DNA of 64,000 nt from Bradyrhizobium sp. sGM-13 (GTDB taxonomy: Bacteria; Pseudomonadota; Alphaproteobacteria; Rhizobiales; Xanthobacteraceae): contig NZ_JAGWDK010000028.1 in assembly GCF_018398875.1 (NCBI RefSeq), forward strand, positions 1 through 64,000, given 5' to 3'. Positions 53,284 to 63,877 of the stretch are shown here, piece after piece. Position 1 is the stretch's first letter, and each line of letters starts with the position of its first letter. A model generated the notes under the pieces. That model searched no databases. It worked only from the letters and a program-made list of their open reading frames with translations, and was not told the DNA's origin. The translations under genes and the position numbers were made by a program.

Positions 53284-53640
53284 TGGTGCAAGTCGGTAGC
53301 AGCCGATTTGGATTGCGCACCCGGAAACCTCTCGCCGCGATCTCTGGATTGCCGGTTCGCTCGCTTCGTGAGCGCCCCGGAACGACGTCTAAAAGGCTGC
53401 CCGTGACTCAAGGGGAAGAAACCCCCGGTTTGCCGGGCGGTTTCTCAGGAGTGCCGAGTATGAACGGCTGCTTGAAAGTGGAAGTCTTCTATCCAACCGC
53501 ATGAGGGCAAAGGGTTAGCGAAGTGCAACGAGCCATCGCGAAGGGGGTCTGAAGAAGCCGTGGAGCAAAGCCGCGGAGGGACTAATCTAAAGCGTGATGA
53601 GGTTAGCTTAAATCGATTCGGGGTTCCCAATCAGGAGAAT
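53284..53640 (+). ncRNA. structured non-coding stretch, possible group II intron fragment
   Basis: Several nested pairings are visible. GTGC at 53286 pairs with GCGCAC at 53315-53320, enclosing TCGG/CCGA. GCCGG-TTCGCTC pairs with GTGAGCG-CCCCGG (53352-53382), and GAAAC-CCCCGG with CCGGG-CGGTTTC (53428-53454). A GTGC start with early Ia-like stems recalls domain I of bacterial group II introns, but no domain V and no reverse-transcriptase ORF is present. It may also be some other RNA. No coding sequence fits here. Confidence 0.3.
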
Positions 53641-53677
53641 TCTGATTTACCATGAGGGCTCGGCGTGAAGGCCAGCA

Positions 53678-54246
53678 TGGATGGGAAAGCCTTACTCTGA
53701 GGATCTTCGGAAGCGGGTCGTTGTAGGTTCTTACCGGCGGATTGTCCCGGAGCGAGGCGGCTAAACAGTTCGGTGTTGCGGTCAGCACCGCCGTAGGATG
53801 GGTACGACGGCATCGGGAGACCGGCAGCGTGGCGCCCGGCAGGATGGGCGTCCACAGGCCCAAGGGATTTCCGGCGAACATCGTGTCGGGGTTTTAGGAC
53901 GAATCAAGGGGACTTCACCTTGCGCGGCTTGGTCGCCGAGCTCGCTGATCGCGGGCTGAAGGCTGATTACCGTTGAGTGGGAGTTCGTCCACGCCGAGAA
54001 GCTCAGCTTCAAAGAGCAAGGTGGTGGCTGGCGAACGCGACCGTCCGGACGTCGCCAGACGGCGAACGCAGTGGATCAAATTCAAGATCGCCTCGAACCT
54101 GAGCGCTTGGTCTTCAGCGACGAGATCTGGAACAGATTGATATGGCGGCCTTGCGGGGGTGGGCGCCCGGTAGCGAGAGGAGTCCCAGCAAGATTCCGCA
54201 CGGCCGCTGGAAGACTTCCTGGCCGCATTGCACCTGCCCGGATGAG
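53678..54246 (+). pseudogene. IS630-family transposase remnant
   Basis: Translation across several frames gives GKPYSEDLRKRVVVGSYR, then AAKQFGVAVSTAVGWVRRHR, ETGSVAPGRMG, EHRV and LRGLVAELADRGLKADYR, FVHAEKLSFK, DRLEPERLVFSDEIW and LRGWAPGSE up to HGRWKTS. This is the N-terminal half of IS630 transposases, through the second catalytic Asp region. Many indels. The right part is cut off at 54247 by the IS256 element. Confidence 0.8.
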
Positions 54247-54305
54247 GGTGTCAGAAAGAATGTGTAAGCAGGTTTCTGTGAGTTTACCTTACCGAGGAGA
54301 CTCAC

Positions 54306-55536
54306 ATGACGACCGAGACGACGATTACACCTGAACTACTGGATCAACTGCTTGCTAACTATGAGAAGCCGGAAGACCTCACGGGTGCGGACGGGCTTTT
54401 CAAGCAACTGAAGAAGGCGCTGATTGAGCGGGCGCTTGGTGCGGAGCTGAGCAATCATCTTGGCTACGAGAAGGGGGATCCGGCCGGCCGCGGCAGCGGC
54501 AATAGCCGTAACGGGACCAGCGCGAAGACGATCCTGACCGAGGACGGCGAGATCGACATAGCTGTGCCACGCGACCGGGCCGGCAGCTTCGAGCCGCTAT
54601 TGATCGCCAAGGGTCAGACCCGTTTCGACGGCTTCGACGACAAAATCCTGAGCCTCTACGCGCGCGGCATGACGGTGCGCGAGATCCAGGGGCATTTATC
54701 TGAACTTTATGGGGCCGAGGTCTCGCCGGATTTGATCAGTCGGGTGACCGACGCGGTTCTCGACGAAGTCCGGGAATGGCAAACCCGTCCGCTCGACCCG
54801 GTCTATCCGGTGGTGTTTTTCGACGCGCTGCGGGTCAAGATTCGCGATGAAGGCATGGTCAAGAACAAGGCCGTCTATGTCGCGCTGGCGCTCAATCCGG
54901 ACGGCGAGAAGGAGGTTCTGGGCCTGTGGATTGAGCAGACCGAAGGCGCCAAATTCTGGCTCAAGGTCGTCAACGACCTGAAGACGCGTGGCGTCAACGA
55001 TATCCTGATCGCGGTGGTCGATGGGCTCAAGGGCTTTCCCGAGGCGATCGCCTCGGTCTATCCGCAGACCGTGGTGCAGACTTGCATCGTTGCACCTGAT
55101 CCGCAACAGCCTGGCGTTTGTCGCCTGGAAGGATCGCAAGGCGATCCTGCCGGCCATCAAGGCAATCTACCGGGCCGAGAATGCCGACATGGCGCTGGTC
55201 CGGCTCGAGGAGTTCGAGGACGAATGGGGCAAGCGCTATCCGGCGATCGGCCAGGCCTGGCGCCGCGCCTGGGAACAGGTCGTGCCGTTCTTCGCGTTCG
55301 CTCCTGGCGTCCGCAAGATGATCTACACCACCAACGCGGTCGAGGCGCTGCACCGCAGCTTGCGCAAGATCATCAAGACCCGCGGCAGCTTTCCCAACGA
55401 TGACGCGGCGTTGAAGCTGCTTTATCTCGCCATCAAGAACGCCGGATTGAGGTGGCGGCGAGGCGTCGAGTGGACTGCCGCCATGGGCCAGTTCGCCATT
55501 CAATTCGGCTCGCGCTTTCCGGGATCAACGCGATGA
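54306..55536 (+). pseudogene. IS256-family (Mutator) transposase with a one-base frameshift
   Basis: Residues 1-262 read normally (PELLDQLLANYEKPEDLTGA, HLGYEKGDPAGRGSGNSRNG, FFDALRVKIRDEGMVKNKAV with catalytic Asp, IAVVDGLKGFPEAI with the second Asp). At about 55089 the run TGCATCGTTGCACCTG has one T too many compared with the expected Cys-Ile-Val-His-Leu codons. The rest follows in the next frame (HLIRNSLAFVAWKDRKAILP, MIYTTNAVEALHRSLRKIIK with catalytic Glu) to a stop near 55536. Without the extra base it would be a full 409-residue transposase. Confidence 0.9.
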
Positions 55537-55584
55537 CCAAAATGTCGATCAGCCGTCTTATCCGGCGGCCCGAGTTTGGCCGAT

Positions 55585-55653
55585 CAGCAAGCTCTGTAAA
55601 GGCGGGCCTGCGGCCCCCGCCTGCGGCGGCTGCGGCCTTGACAGAGCTTGCTG
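55585..55653. repeat. perfect 13-bp inverted repeat in the IS256 3' region
   Basis: CAGCAAGCTCTGT (55585-55597) and ACAGAGCTTGCTG (55641-55653) flank a 43-base GC-rich loop that can itself fold (GGCGGGCC/GGCCCCCGCC). It lies after the transposase stop and before the right end. Perhaps a terminator or a block to read-through transcription. Confidence 0.55.
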
Positions 55654-55739
55654 CCCGGCCACTGTTAGCCACCATGGTATCGATGACAATGTCCGGCTGA
55701 TGCAAGAAACGACTGCAATTCACCCTTCACAGAGGCCTC

Positions 55740-55976
55740 TTACACAAAATATCTGACATTCCCGCCCGGATCGAGGCTCCATGGTTTCTCGAGGGGCCGA
55801 ACGATCGCGAGAGTTTCCGCCTCTTGTCGAGAAAGTCCTCCTTCCGACGCTTCGTCCCGGCGACACCTAATCAACAATCGCGGCAACCACAGAGGCAAAA
55901 TCGTGCTCAGCTTACCCGCCTCGTCAAATTTCACATAAGTCCCACTCTCGTGAACCCAGAGCCGATCCTTAAGCAC
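55740..55976 (-). CDS. hypothetical protein, 3' end replaced by the IS256 terminus
   Basis: ATG 55976 opens MLKDRLWVHESGTYVKFDEA then GKLSTILPLWLPRLLIRCRR, protein-like, ending in codons from the IS right end. No family is recognised. It may be the remaining front of a longer gene cut by the insertion. Confidence 0.35.
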   Translation of the reverse strand: MLKDRLWVHESGTYVKFDEAGKLSTILPLWLPRLLIRCRRDEASEGGLSRQEAETLAIVRPLEKPWSLDPGGNVRYFV

Positions 55977-56039
55977 GAGCGACTGTGTTTATAGCTCCGT
56001 CTCCGTGGTGGAGACTTTCGCAGATATGGCGGGCTCGAC

Positions 56040-56179
56040 CTAGGACGCCACGACACTCAAGTGATCCGCAAGCCTTGCGAACAGCTCTCGCTTTTCCTGG
56101 TCAGTGCCAGGTCGCTGATCAATTTGCATTCGGCTGCATCAATGCGGAGCTTTTTCAAGTGCTTCTGCAGGTCTTTCAT
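56040..56179 (-). pseudogene. small helical protein, frameshifted
   Basis: ATG 56179 starts MKDLQKHLKKLRIDAAECKL then ISDLALT. The natural continuation EKRELFARLADHLSVVAS with a stop at 56040-56042 is in the next frame. It resembles the short alpha-helical proteins common in Bradyrhizobium (about 45-60 residues). Unknown role. Confidence 0.45.
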
Positions 56180-56710
56180 CGGTATGCAGTGGAGCGGCCT
56201 ATTCAGACCAATTAATCGGGATGTACTTCAGCTCCCGCCGGTCCATTTCCGAACGAAGCAATTCAGCATAGGTGCGCAGATTGTTACCACCAAAGCGGCA
56301 ACGTCCGGCGTTCGCGCAACCGGCCAACACTTGCCGGCGCACACCTCCCAAAGAGACAATAAGCTCTCATCCTTCGAGCTTGAAAAGTCATCCGCCCCAA
56401 TTCTTGCGCGCAGATGCTACAGGCGTCTCAAGGGCCGGAGCGTTCGTTTTGGGCATTCCCGCGCAGAAACCAAGTATCCGTTGCACATTAGCCACACGCG
56501 TTTTTCGGTCATCCGCACTAGACCTATCACGCCGGTTCGAACAGAACAGCTGGGTTTTACAGCTTCTGCCTTTGATCGTTCCACATGTTGCCAGCTAGCC
56601 GCTGTGGCCCAGACTCATCAGTTGGCTGCGATCCCATTTCGTGCTCAAGGAATAATTTGACTGTGTAAGCGGTCGCGCAGTTCAAAGGAAGTGAGCTATG
56701 GAGGTGGCAT
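56180..56710. other. no supported gene
   Basis: Arg/Ser-rich ORFs on the plus strand are unlike real proteins. Nothing else is seen before the small membrane ORF. Confidence 0.4.
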
Positions 56711-56800
56711 ATGTATTCGGCTCTTGTCGGGACACTCATTTTTCTGAGCATCGGCATACTATTGGCCCATGCGATGGATGCTTTTCGCTCGGGTTCGTGA
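56711..56800 (+). CDS. 29-aa single-pass membrane peptide
   Basis: ATG 56711 is preceded by GGAGGTGGCAT, a strong Shine-Dalgarno 7-11 bases upstream. The peptide is one hydrophobic helix (YSALVGTLIFLSIGILLAHA) with the tail MDAFRSGS. The ribosome site makes it the most convincing of the tiny membrane ORFs in this window. Partner and role unknown. Confidence 0.55.
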   Translation: MYSALVGTLIFLSIGILLAHAMDAFRSGS

Positions 56801-57655
56801 GAGCAATGCTCGATACGGACGATCCGCTCATGCAAACAGTGCTGCGCCTGCCTCAGTTTTGACGACGGATCGCGCCCGGTGAAGCGATCGAGTGCTTCTC
56901 TCAGAGCGCCGTCATGCGTGCGGAGGTCCCCTCCCGTAAGCCTAGGCATGTCGGCGGCGTCGCCCTTAGCCGCTCCGGAGATCCGGCGGCGACTTCGGCG
57001 ATCCGAAGGTGATCCGGAACTTCGGCGAACTGACCAGGATCTGATCGCGCGCGGGGATCGTATTCCTTCTCGCAAGTTTGCGCGAGGCTGAGAGCAGACC
57101 TAATCAGGAAGTCGCCTATATAGGTGCCGTCTAGCTTCTAGTTGAACCGCCTCAGCCAATCCTTTCAAGATCGAGTAAGCACCTTTCAAGGTTGTCATAC
57201 GCTTCGGCTGAGAACCTTCTTGTTCGTCTTGCCGCTTGAAATGCGGCTTGACTGGTTTTGCACTCACCGCGCTCAAGTGCCTGCAGACCCTCGTGAGATC
57301 GCTCGACGCATCCTCTGGGATAAAGTTATGTTTTCGAGCGGCATCATTTCGGAAAAGAACACCTTTGACGCTGTCTCCTCGGACCCGGCAGCCCCTCGAA
57401 GTTGAGCTCCACGAGTGGGCCCATGCCTTCGCTTCCGTCCTTGCAACACCCTTCCCATGTTCGTGATCAGCGAGCTGAACATCCTGTACTCGTCTCGACC
57501 GAAGACCCATCTAGGCTACCTTCGCGCCGCTTCGGACCTGGCCTTGATTGCCTAGTTGACAAGCGCGTCGTTCTTCCATGTGTGCAAATGGACGCCGTGC
57601 AGCGAACCGGGCTGGTGATCGGTGGCAGAGCTCAAGGAGACCAGGCAGGCGCATA
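56801..57655. other. no supported gene
   Basis: Minus-strand ORFs at 57075-56557 and 57510-57100 have short plausible blocks (for example TLKGAYSILKGLAEAVQLEA near 57170) but no family match or clear start. Confidence 0.4.
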
Positions 57656-58425
57656 TCACCGTTTGGTGGAATGGCGGTTCTCTCGGCGGCGCAGCCTTTC
57701 GCGAGAGGCTCTATCCGACGCTGGACATACTGGTAACCAACGCCGACGACGGCGTTGGCCGCAGAAGACTGTTTGATGATTGAGAAGATGCCGACAAAGA
57801 TGTAAGCGGTCATCACGGCTGCAAGTAACAGATTCCCGATCGTCGTGACGGGCGCGGCTCAGACGCGACGATAAAGGCGAATATGTGAGATGCCGCACAA
57901 ATCTGTGGTGCTGCGGGGTGCGAATTGCGGCGCTGGCTTGCGCGGCTCGCGAGATCGGGTGCTCTTGATATAGTCCGAACAATTCGAAATGATCGATCAG
58001 AAACGTGCTTGTGAACACGAATATCCAGCCGACGAATGAGACTGTCGCAGCCGTCACCGCGCCATAGCTTCCTCGGCCTGCCGAATGCCACTACCAGATT
58101 AGCAGCATGAGGCTCGCAGCGATAAGTACTTCGCTCAATGCGCTTCGGCACTTATTGTGTCCAGGAGTCTTTGAAGTGCTTGCGCGTCCTGACGCTGTGT
58201 TGGATGGCAAACGGAGCCATCCGCCCCCTCTACGGCAAGCGATTCGATGCATGTCTGCTGGCCCGTGTCGATCGTCTTCGGCACGACTTGGCCGCTTACG
58301 AAACAGACAACAGATAGAATTGTGATGAAGAAAGCGATGTCCGCGGCCGATCCATAGAGAAAACTGACGATCCTTGAAAATCGAATTCCGGACGACTCCT
58401 GGATAATGCGGTGGGTTGGGGTCAT
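57656..58425 (-). pseudogene. methanethiol S-methyltransferase (MddA/NnrU-like), frameshifted
   Basis: ATG 58425 begins TPTHRIIQESSGIRFSRIVS and FLYGSAADIAFFITIL, then FVSGQVVPKTIDTG, the N-terminal helices of MddA. Later parts follow in other frames: VERSTY-like residues near 58130, SFVGWIFVFTSTFLIDHFEL and FGLYQ near 58020, and MMTAYIFVGIF near 57810. MddA is a membrane enzyme that methylates methanethiol to dimethyl sulfide. At least three frame changes make it non-functional. Confidence 0.7.
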
Positions 58426-58482
58426 GATCGACTCCGCTAAGCCAACACTGCCCCACACAGTGGGCGCTAAAGAATACTGAAC

Positions 58483-58995
58483 TCACGGCTCAAAGCCCTG
58501 ACGAGGCACTTGGTTTGTCAATAACACGATAATAGGTGTTTTTGAGGACAGAATCGTCCGGAATCTGCTCAACAGGGCCTCTCGATCCTGGTAGCTGGAC
58601 GGTATGCGCGATTTCCATGCCAGGTCGCGGTTCATGAAGTCGCCGTAGACGCCCCAACCGGCGACGGCGATGCCGTTGCGCCCCTTGCATTCGGTCAGGA
58701 TGTCTCGAATATGCCGGTCATTGTCGGGACCGATCGGGTCTGGCATCGCCATCCAGTCTTGCGGTTCGGTCGCCCGACCTGCGCCGAGATTCCACACGAT
58801 CAGAGATCCGCAATTCATCGTTTTCGCGCGATAGACGCCGCGAACAATCGTCGGGTCGTCAATTTTGTGATCGGCTTTCGAAGGGTTGAGCATGCCGAGC
58901 ACAAGCGGCGGCAAGTTCGCATCCCAATCCCTGCGCAGATCGTAGCGATACAAACCGCATGACGAGATGATCGCGCTTTTCATTGCTTCCATCAT
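58483..58995 (-). CDS. DUF1643 family protein
   Basis: The 170-residue protein shows the DUF1643 pattern: YRYDLRRDWDANLPPLVLGM, LNPSKADHKIDDPTIVRGVY, MNCGSLIVWNLGAGRATEP and IAVAGWGVYGDFMNRD. The family is common in phages and near phage replication genes; the activity is unknown. Its ATG 58995 lies directly against the stop of the phage DNA polymerase (58997). The C-terminus (QVPRQGFEP) looks complete. One of the few intact genes of this module. Confidence 0.85.
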   Translation of the reverse strand: MMEAMKSAIISSCGLYRYDLRRDWDANLPPLVLGMLNPSKADHKIDDPTIVRGVYRAKTMNCGSLIVWNLGAGRATEPQDWMAMPDPIGPDNDRHIRDILTECKGRNGIAVAGWGVYGDFMNRDLAWKSRIPSSYQDREALLSRFRTILSSKTPIIVLLTNQVPRQGFEP

Positions 58996-58996
58996 A

Positions 58997-60904
58997 TCAC
59001 CGCGGCGAGTAGGACATGCTGATCTAGTGTCGGCCGTTCAGATCGGTAGCCGATATCGATGAGGATGCTTTCGGCCTCTCGAATGTACCAATCGTAATCG
59101 ACGTCATTCGGAAACGCGTCGGGGAGTTCCATGAGCAGCTTTGCACCGTCGCTGCGCGCCACTTTGTTGCCATTCAGTTTGTAGTGATCGAGCCGCTGGC
59201 GTCCGTCGAGTAGTACCAGCGGATCGCCTTGCCGAGATACTTGCCGTCTTTCACGGCGTCGCCTTTGACAGTGCGAATGGTGACAAATCGCCGAATGTCT
59301 CGACAGGCGTGAATGGTTTTGAAGATCGGTACCCCCTTGGTTACATACTCGACCACGGCGTCAGAGCAGACCTCGTTGAGCGGCGACGGCCACGAGCTCG
59401 CGACGATCTTGGGTTCAGCGTATGCGCCCTTCTTCTTGACAGAGCCGTCGGGCTTGACGGCGATGTAGTTGTTCACGTCGCGGGAATGGAGCGCGCTGTA
59501 TTCTGTTTCCTCAGTCTCAAAGCCGGTCAGCCGCTCCCACTTCGCGATCACCGCCGCCAGGGCGTCTTCTTCGTCCGTAGGGCAGATGATCACGATGCCG
59601 TCGGTGTTGGCGCTGACCACGCGGAAGCCGGCTCGCTCGACCATCTCGATCAGCATGAGCAACGACAATTGGCCGCCGATCGTCACTTGGATCATCAAGT
59701 CTGGCGCAAACAGAACCGACCACTTGGAGCCGAGCTTGCCGAACGCGCCGTTGTTGACGATCTTCAAACTTCCCGAGACGTCGTCGTTGGTCTTCAATTA
59801 CTGCTTCAGCAGTGTGGCTTCGTCGTTCGCCCGCTTGATCTGCTTCTTGAGTTCGTCGACGCGATCCTTCGCCTTGTTGCCCGCTCAACATACGATCGGA
59901 AGACCCGTAAAAAGATCGGCCCGAGATGCTGCGGATACAGGCCGAGGTTGAGGATGATTTGCGGGTAATAGCCGCGTACGTCGCGGTCGACGATCCTGGT
60001 GTACGCGTCGGCTCGTGCGCGATCGTCTTCTCCGATGAGTGCAAACCGCCGATGCCCACGCGGTAGATCGAACTGCCAATCTTAATTTTGGCCTTCTTCA
60101 GGACGTCCGGCATAATGACCTTGCCGCTCGTCGAGATCGCGAGTCGGCGGCGCGAACGTTGTCGAGAACTGCGTTGAGCTCGGTCGATCGATAGTGAGCG
60201 AAGTCGGGAACCCTGTACTTGTAGTGCTTGCCTGGCGTGATCTTTGGCTTCTTCGGTTCTTCACCGGTTAGCCGCTTCAACTCTTTCTTGATCACGGCCT
60301 CGGCAATTTGCGCATCCGATTTGGAGCGTAGATCCACTCCGTACTGCTTGGTCATCTGCTCGCGAAGCGTCAGTTGCTCCTTGAGCGTCTGCATCAGCAG
60401 GCCGGTGGCGGCAAGGTCATTGACGCAGTAAGCCGATACGACGTCCATCTCGTCGTGCGTCAGCACGGCATCTTCGTCCACGGGAAGATCTTGCATGCGC
60501 CTGCCGTGCATTTTGCCGTTGTAAATCTTGAGGCTGTTCTGCCCTGGCGCGATCTCGATCAGGTCGACGTGATCGCACTCGATCAATTGAAAATCGTAGG
60601 CGCGCGAGATTTTCCAGGGCTTGGCGTCATCCTGAATGATCTCATTGGCGATTTGCTTCAGCGCTTTGTTGCTGAAGCCGGCGAGGGCTGCCGACACTAT
60701 CGGAATATCGAACGGGATGGAGTTGAAGCCGACGGTGCAATATTCGTCGAGCACCTGGCGCAGCTTCTTGCGATCGAGGACGCACCGGTCGGACTTCTCC
60801 AACCGAAGCACTTTACCGGTCTTGACCGATTTGAACGCCGCCAGGAAGTAGTTAATGTACACTTCCGTGTCGAACAGCGCGGCATCTGCAAGCGACGTCT
60901 TCAT
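58997..60904 (-). pseudogene. phage family-B-like DNA polymerase, several frameshifts
   Basis: The exonuclease half is open (60904-60098): Exo I FDTEVYINYFL, Exo II VGFNSIPFDIP, Exo III YCVNDLAATGLL. The polymerase half is in pieces. Motif A RDVRGYYPQIILNLGL lies near 59950; motif B KIVNNGAFGKLGSKW and motif C SANTDGIVIICP lie at 59797-59560; a C-terminal part (ELPDAFPNDVDYDWYIREAE) ends at 58997. Frame changes fall near 60110, 60010, 59830 and 59180. An intact version would replicate phage DNA. Its ATG overlaps the HNH gene stop. Confidence 0.85.
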
Positions 60905-61478
60905 GGAAGCAAACCCAACTGTCGGTTGGTTTTTGCGAATTCGCCGAAATGCTTGATCGCGGCGACGTCATAGGCGTTTGCCCTTCAATCTTGTCGACGA
61001 AGTATCCGAGCTTGACGGCGGCCTTATTGATCTGAATTTGAACGAGATATTTCTGTAGCTTCGGAACCCGCGAAACACCTTTAAATCCGCTCGTGTTGTT
61101 CTTATGGAGACGACGATTGCGCTGGTTGTCGGAAGGTGTGCAGTCGCGCAACTCGACAATGGCGTTGTGGGAGCGCTCTCCATGGCGATGATCGAGGTCA
61201 TCGGTCGGCCAGTGGCCATGCGAAAGCGCCCAAATCACGCGGTGAACGGTCGAATAGTATTTGACTCCGTCGATCGCGAAGGCGATCTGCAAATGACCGA
61301 GACCGTTATCGTTTCCGGCCTGCTTACCTGCGAATCGCTTGTTCCAAGCTACAATTCGATAATGGTCGACAGCGCGCCTGCGCCAGAACAGCAGGCCGCG
61401 CTTCGCATCACAGCGGAATAGCCGCCGCAATACTTCGACCGATACTGCTCGCTCGGTTTGTTGTCGGGACCGTTTCAT
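60901..61478 (-). pseudogene. HNH endonuclease with AP2-like domain, frameshifted near the end
   Basis: The product has an HNH core (WALSHGHWPTDDLDHRHGER, then NAIVELRDCTPSDNQRNRRL) followed by an AP2-type DNA-binding part (NTSGFKGVSRVPKLQKYLVQ). After KLGYFVDKIEG the sensible end (AYDVAAIKHFGEFAKTNRQL) is in the next frame, with its stop overlapping the polymerase start as ATGA. So one indel near 60985 alters only the C-terminus; nuclease activity might survive. Such free-standing HNH genes are typical phage homing enzymes. Confidence 0.75.
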
Positions 61479-63877
61479 TGGCCGATGTGGTCAGAGAGAA
61501 AGAGGGGTGCCGGTTTCCCGACACCCCGAAGGATCGACTAGCCGAGAAGGTCTTCAACGATAGCTGGTCGACAGAACGCGTCGCTTCACTCGCCACCCTC
61601 ACGAAGACACACCGGGATGGCTATAATCTCGGCGTTCGCCTTGGCGAGCCGTCGCTTTTCAACGATTTATACCTTCACTGCATCGATCTCGACATCCGCG
61701 ACCCCGACAAAGCCGATGAGGCCTGGGGCGCGTTGCTCGAATTGATTCCGGAAGCGCGTTCGCTGCCATCGGTCATCTCGGGCTCGATGGGCGAGAGCCG
61801 CCATCTGTATTTCCTGACCGATCGACCATTCCCGTCGAAAAAGCTGCGCCACTCCACAGAAAAAATTATCGGAAAAGACAAGAAGGCGCATTGGGCCTGG
61901 GAAATCGAGCGCTTCGGCACCGGCAAGCAGGTCGTCGTGCCGCCCTCGATCCATCCCGACACCGGCAAGCGCTACAAATGGGAGCGGGAATGGCCCGTGG
62001 ATCTCGTCGAGCTCGGCGTCGGTCCGGTCATTCCCGCGTCACGGGTCGCCGGCTGGGAGCCACCGAGTAGGGACGAAACCGACGTCCGCACCAACGCGCT
62101 CGGCCTCTCGGTCGCCGAGGCAAAGGATATTCTGGCAGACCTGCCGACCGACACCTGGCGCGAGGACCGCGACGGCTGGTTGCAGGTCGGCATGGCGCTG
62201 CACCACGAGTTCAACGGCAGCAAAGAGGGCTTCAAGGCCTGGGTTGAATTCTCGGCCGCCTCCGACAAATACGATCCGGAAGATCAACGGCGAGTTTGGC
62301 GCTCATTCCGGCAATCGAACAAGCCCGTTCGCATGGCAACGCTGTTGTCGGCCGCGAAGGAAGTTCGGTTGATGAGCGCCTTCGACGATCTCGGCGATGA
62401 AGATGAAATTGACGGGGACGATGCCCGGGTTAAGCCCGGCCATATGGATGATGACGTCGACGATCTGCTAGGCGAGGGCGATGACACGGCCACCGAGCAG
62501 CCAGAGCGCGTTCGCAAGCTGAAACAGGCCGAAGTGCATCACGAGCTCGGTCATGTGCCGAAGCGGATCGCGAAGCTGAATAAGAACCACGCCGTCGCCT
62601 TCGTCAAAGGCAAAACGGTGATCCTCACCTTCGAAAAAGACGGCACGACCTCCTATGGATCGGTGCATGACGTCTACAACTATTACGAAAACGATCGCGT
62701 CGCGACGGAGAAGTCCACCGAGCCGGTAACCAAGGCGTGGATGCGCCACAAGGCTCGGCGCAGCTATCCGAACGGCATCGTCTTCGCGCCACAGGGCGGG
62801 CCCGACGGCGCCTACAATCATTGGCAAGGCTTCGCCGTCGAACCCGATCCATCGTCATCCTGCGCGCGCTTCCTCGACCACTTGCGCGATAACATCTGTG
62901 CCGGCGACGACAACGCCTATCAATGGGTGATCCGCTGGTTCGCCCACATGGTTCAGCGCCCCTGGGAAAAGCCCGGTACCGCGCTGGTGCTGAAGGGTCG
63001 CAAGGGCGCGGGCAAAGACACGATCGGCGACTACGTCGGCGGTCTTTTCCCCCATCATCACAATTTCGAACCCCGAACATCTGGTCGGCCGCTTCAACGC
63101 GCATCAGGAAAAGACCCTGCTGCTGCATGTCGAAGAAGGCTTCTGGGCCGGCGACAAAAAGGCCGAAGGGCAACTGAAGCACCTGATCACGTCCGAACAG
63201 GTGATGATCGAGAGCAAAGGCATCAACGCATTTCAAGTCGCGTCGGTGCTCCGCATCATAATCAGTTCGAACGAAGACTGGATCGTGCCGTCGACATTCG
63301 ACGAGCGGCGCTTCTGCGTGCTCAACGTCGCCGATACCAGGGCGCGCGACACCGTCTACTTCGCCAAGCTGCGCGAGGAAGTGCACCACGGCGGTCGCGC
63401 CGCGCTGCTGCACCACCTGCTCGACGTCGATTTGACCGGCTTCGACGTGCGCAACCCGCCGATGACCACCGGCGTGCGCGATCAGAAAATCGCCTCGCTC
63501 CGCGGCATCGAGCAATGGCTTTTCGAGATCCTGTCCTCCGGCCGCGCGCCCGGGGATTCGATGTTCGAGGACGTCGAGCTCTCCTGGGAAGACGCCTCGA
63601 TCAAGGTCGCGGTCGACGATTTCCGTCTCAATTACGAGGACTGGTTAAGGCGACGCCGGTTTGCCGGCGATCCGCTCAACGCTTCACGGTTCGGCGTGCG
63701 TGTGCACCAAATCTTTCCAGCGATCACCCGCATTCACCCCAAGGTCGGCGATAAGCGGCAGTGGTATTATGTTATTCCCCGCCTGGCTGAATGCCGCGCC
63801 GAATTCGAAAAATTGATTGGCAGCACGATCAAAATTGGGCCGGCGATTTCCCCCAAGACGACGATCTGCTCGGCTAA
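61478..63877 (+). pseudogene. phage primase-helicase (prim-pol, PriCT, SF3 helicase), frameshifted
   Basis: Open from TTG 61478 (start uncertain) to about 63065. Prim-pol domain with the metal-binding Asp-x-Asp (HCIDLDIRD) and ESRHLYFLTDRPF, a PriCT-2-like domain (DTWREDRDGWLQVGMALHHE), then the DUF5906 helicase with Walker A GRKGAGKDTIGDYVG. Near 63065 the frame changes and the helicase continues (HLVGRFNAHQEKTLLLHVEE, VLRIIISSNEDWIVPSTFDE, ERRFCVLNV). A second shift near 63830 precedes the end DFPQDDDLLG at 63877. Divergent from the HNH-polymerase genes. An intact version would prime and unwind phage DNA. Confidence 0.85.

Larger units (their letters stand above)
54247..55763. mobile_element. 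IS256-family insertion sequence
   Basis: The ends are inverted repeats: left (from 54247) GTGTCAGAAAGAATGTGTAAG, with right (reverse complement, ending about 55763) ATGTCAGATATTTTGTGTAAG, followed by further matches (CTGTGA in both). One transposase gene occupies most of the 1.5 kb. The element sits inside the IS630 remnant on its left side. The exact boundaries and target duplication could not be fixed. Confidence 0.8.

Noticed and set aside
56557..57075. A 172-codon minus-strand ORF
   Set aside because: No family or ribosome site, and it is antisense to the small membrane ORF with a strong Shine-Dalgarno. The composition is dominated by Arg and Ser.
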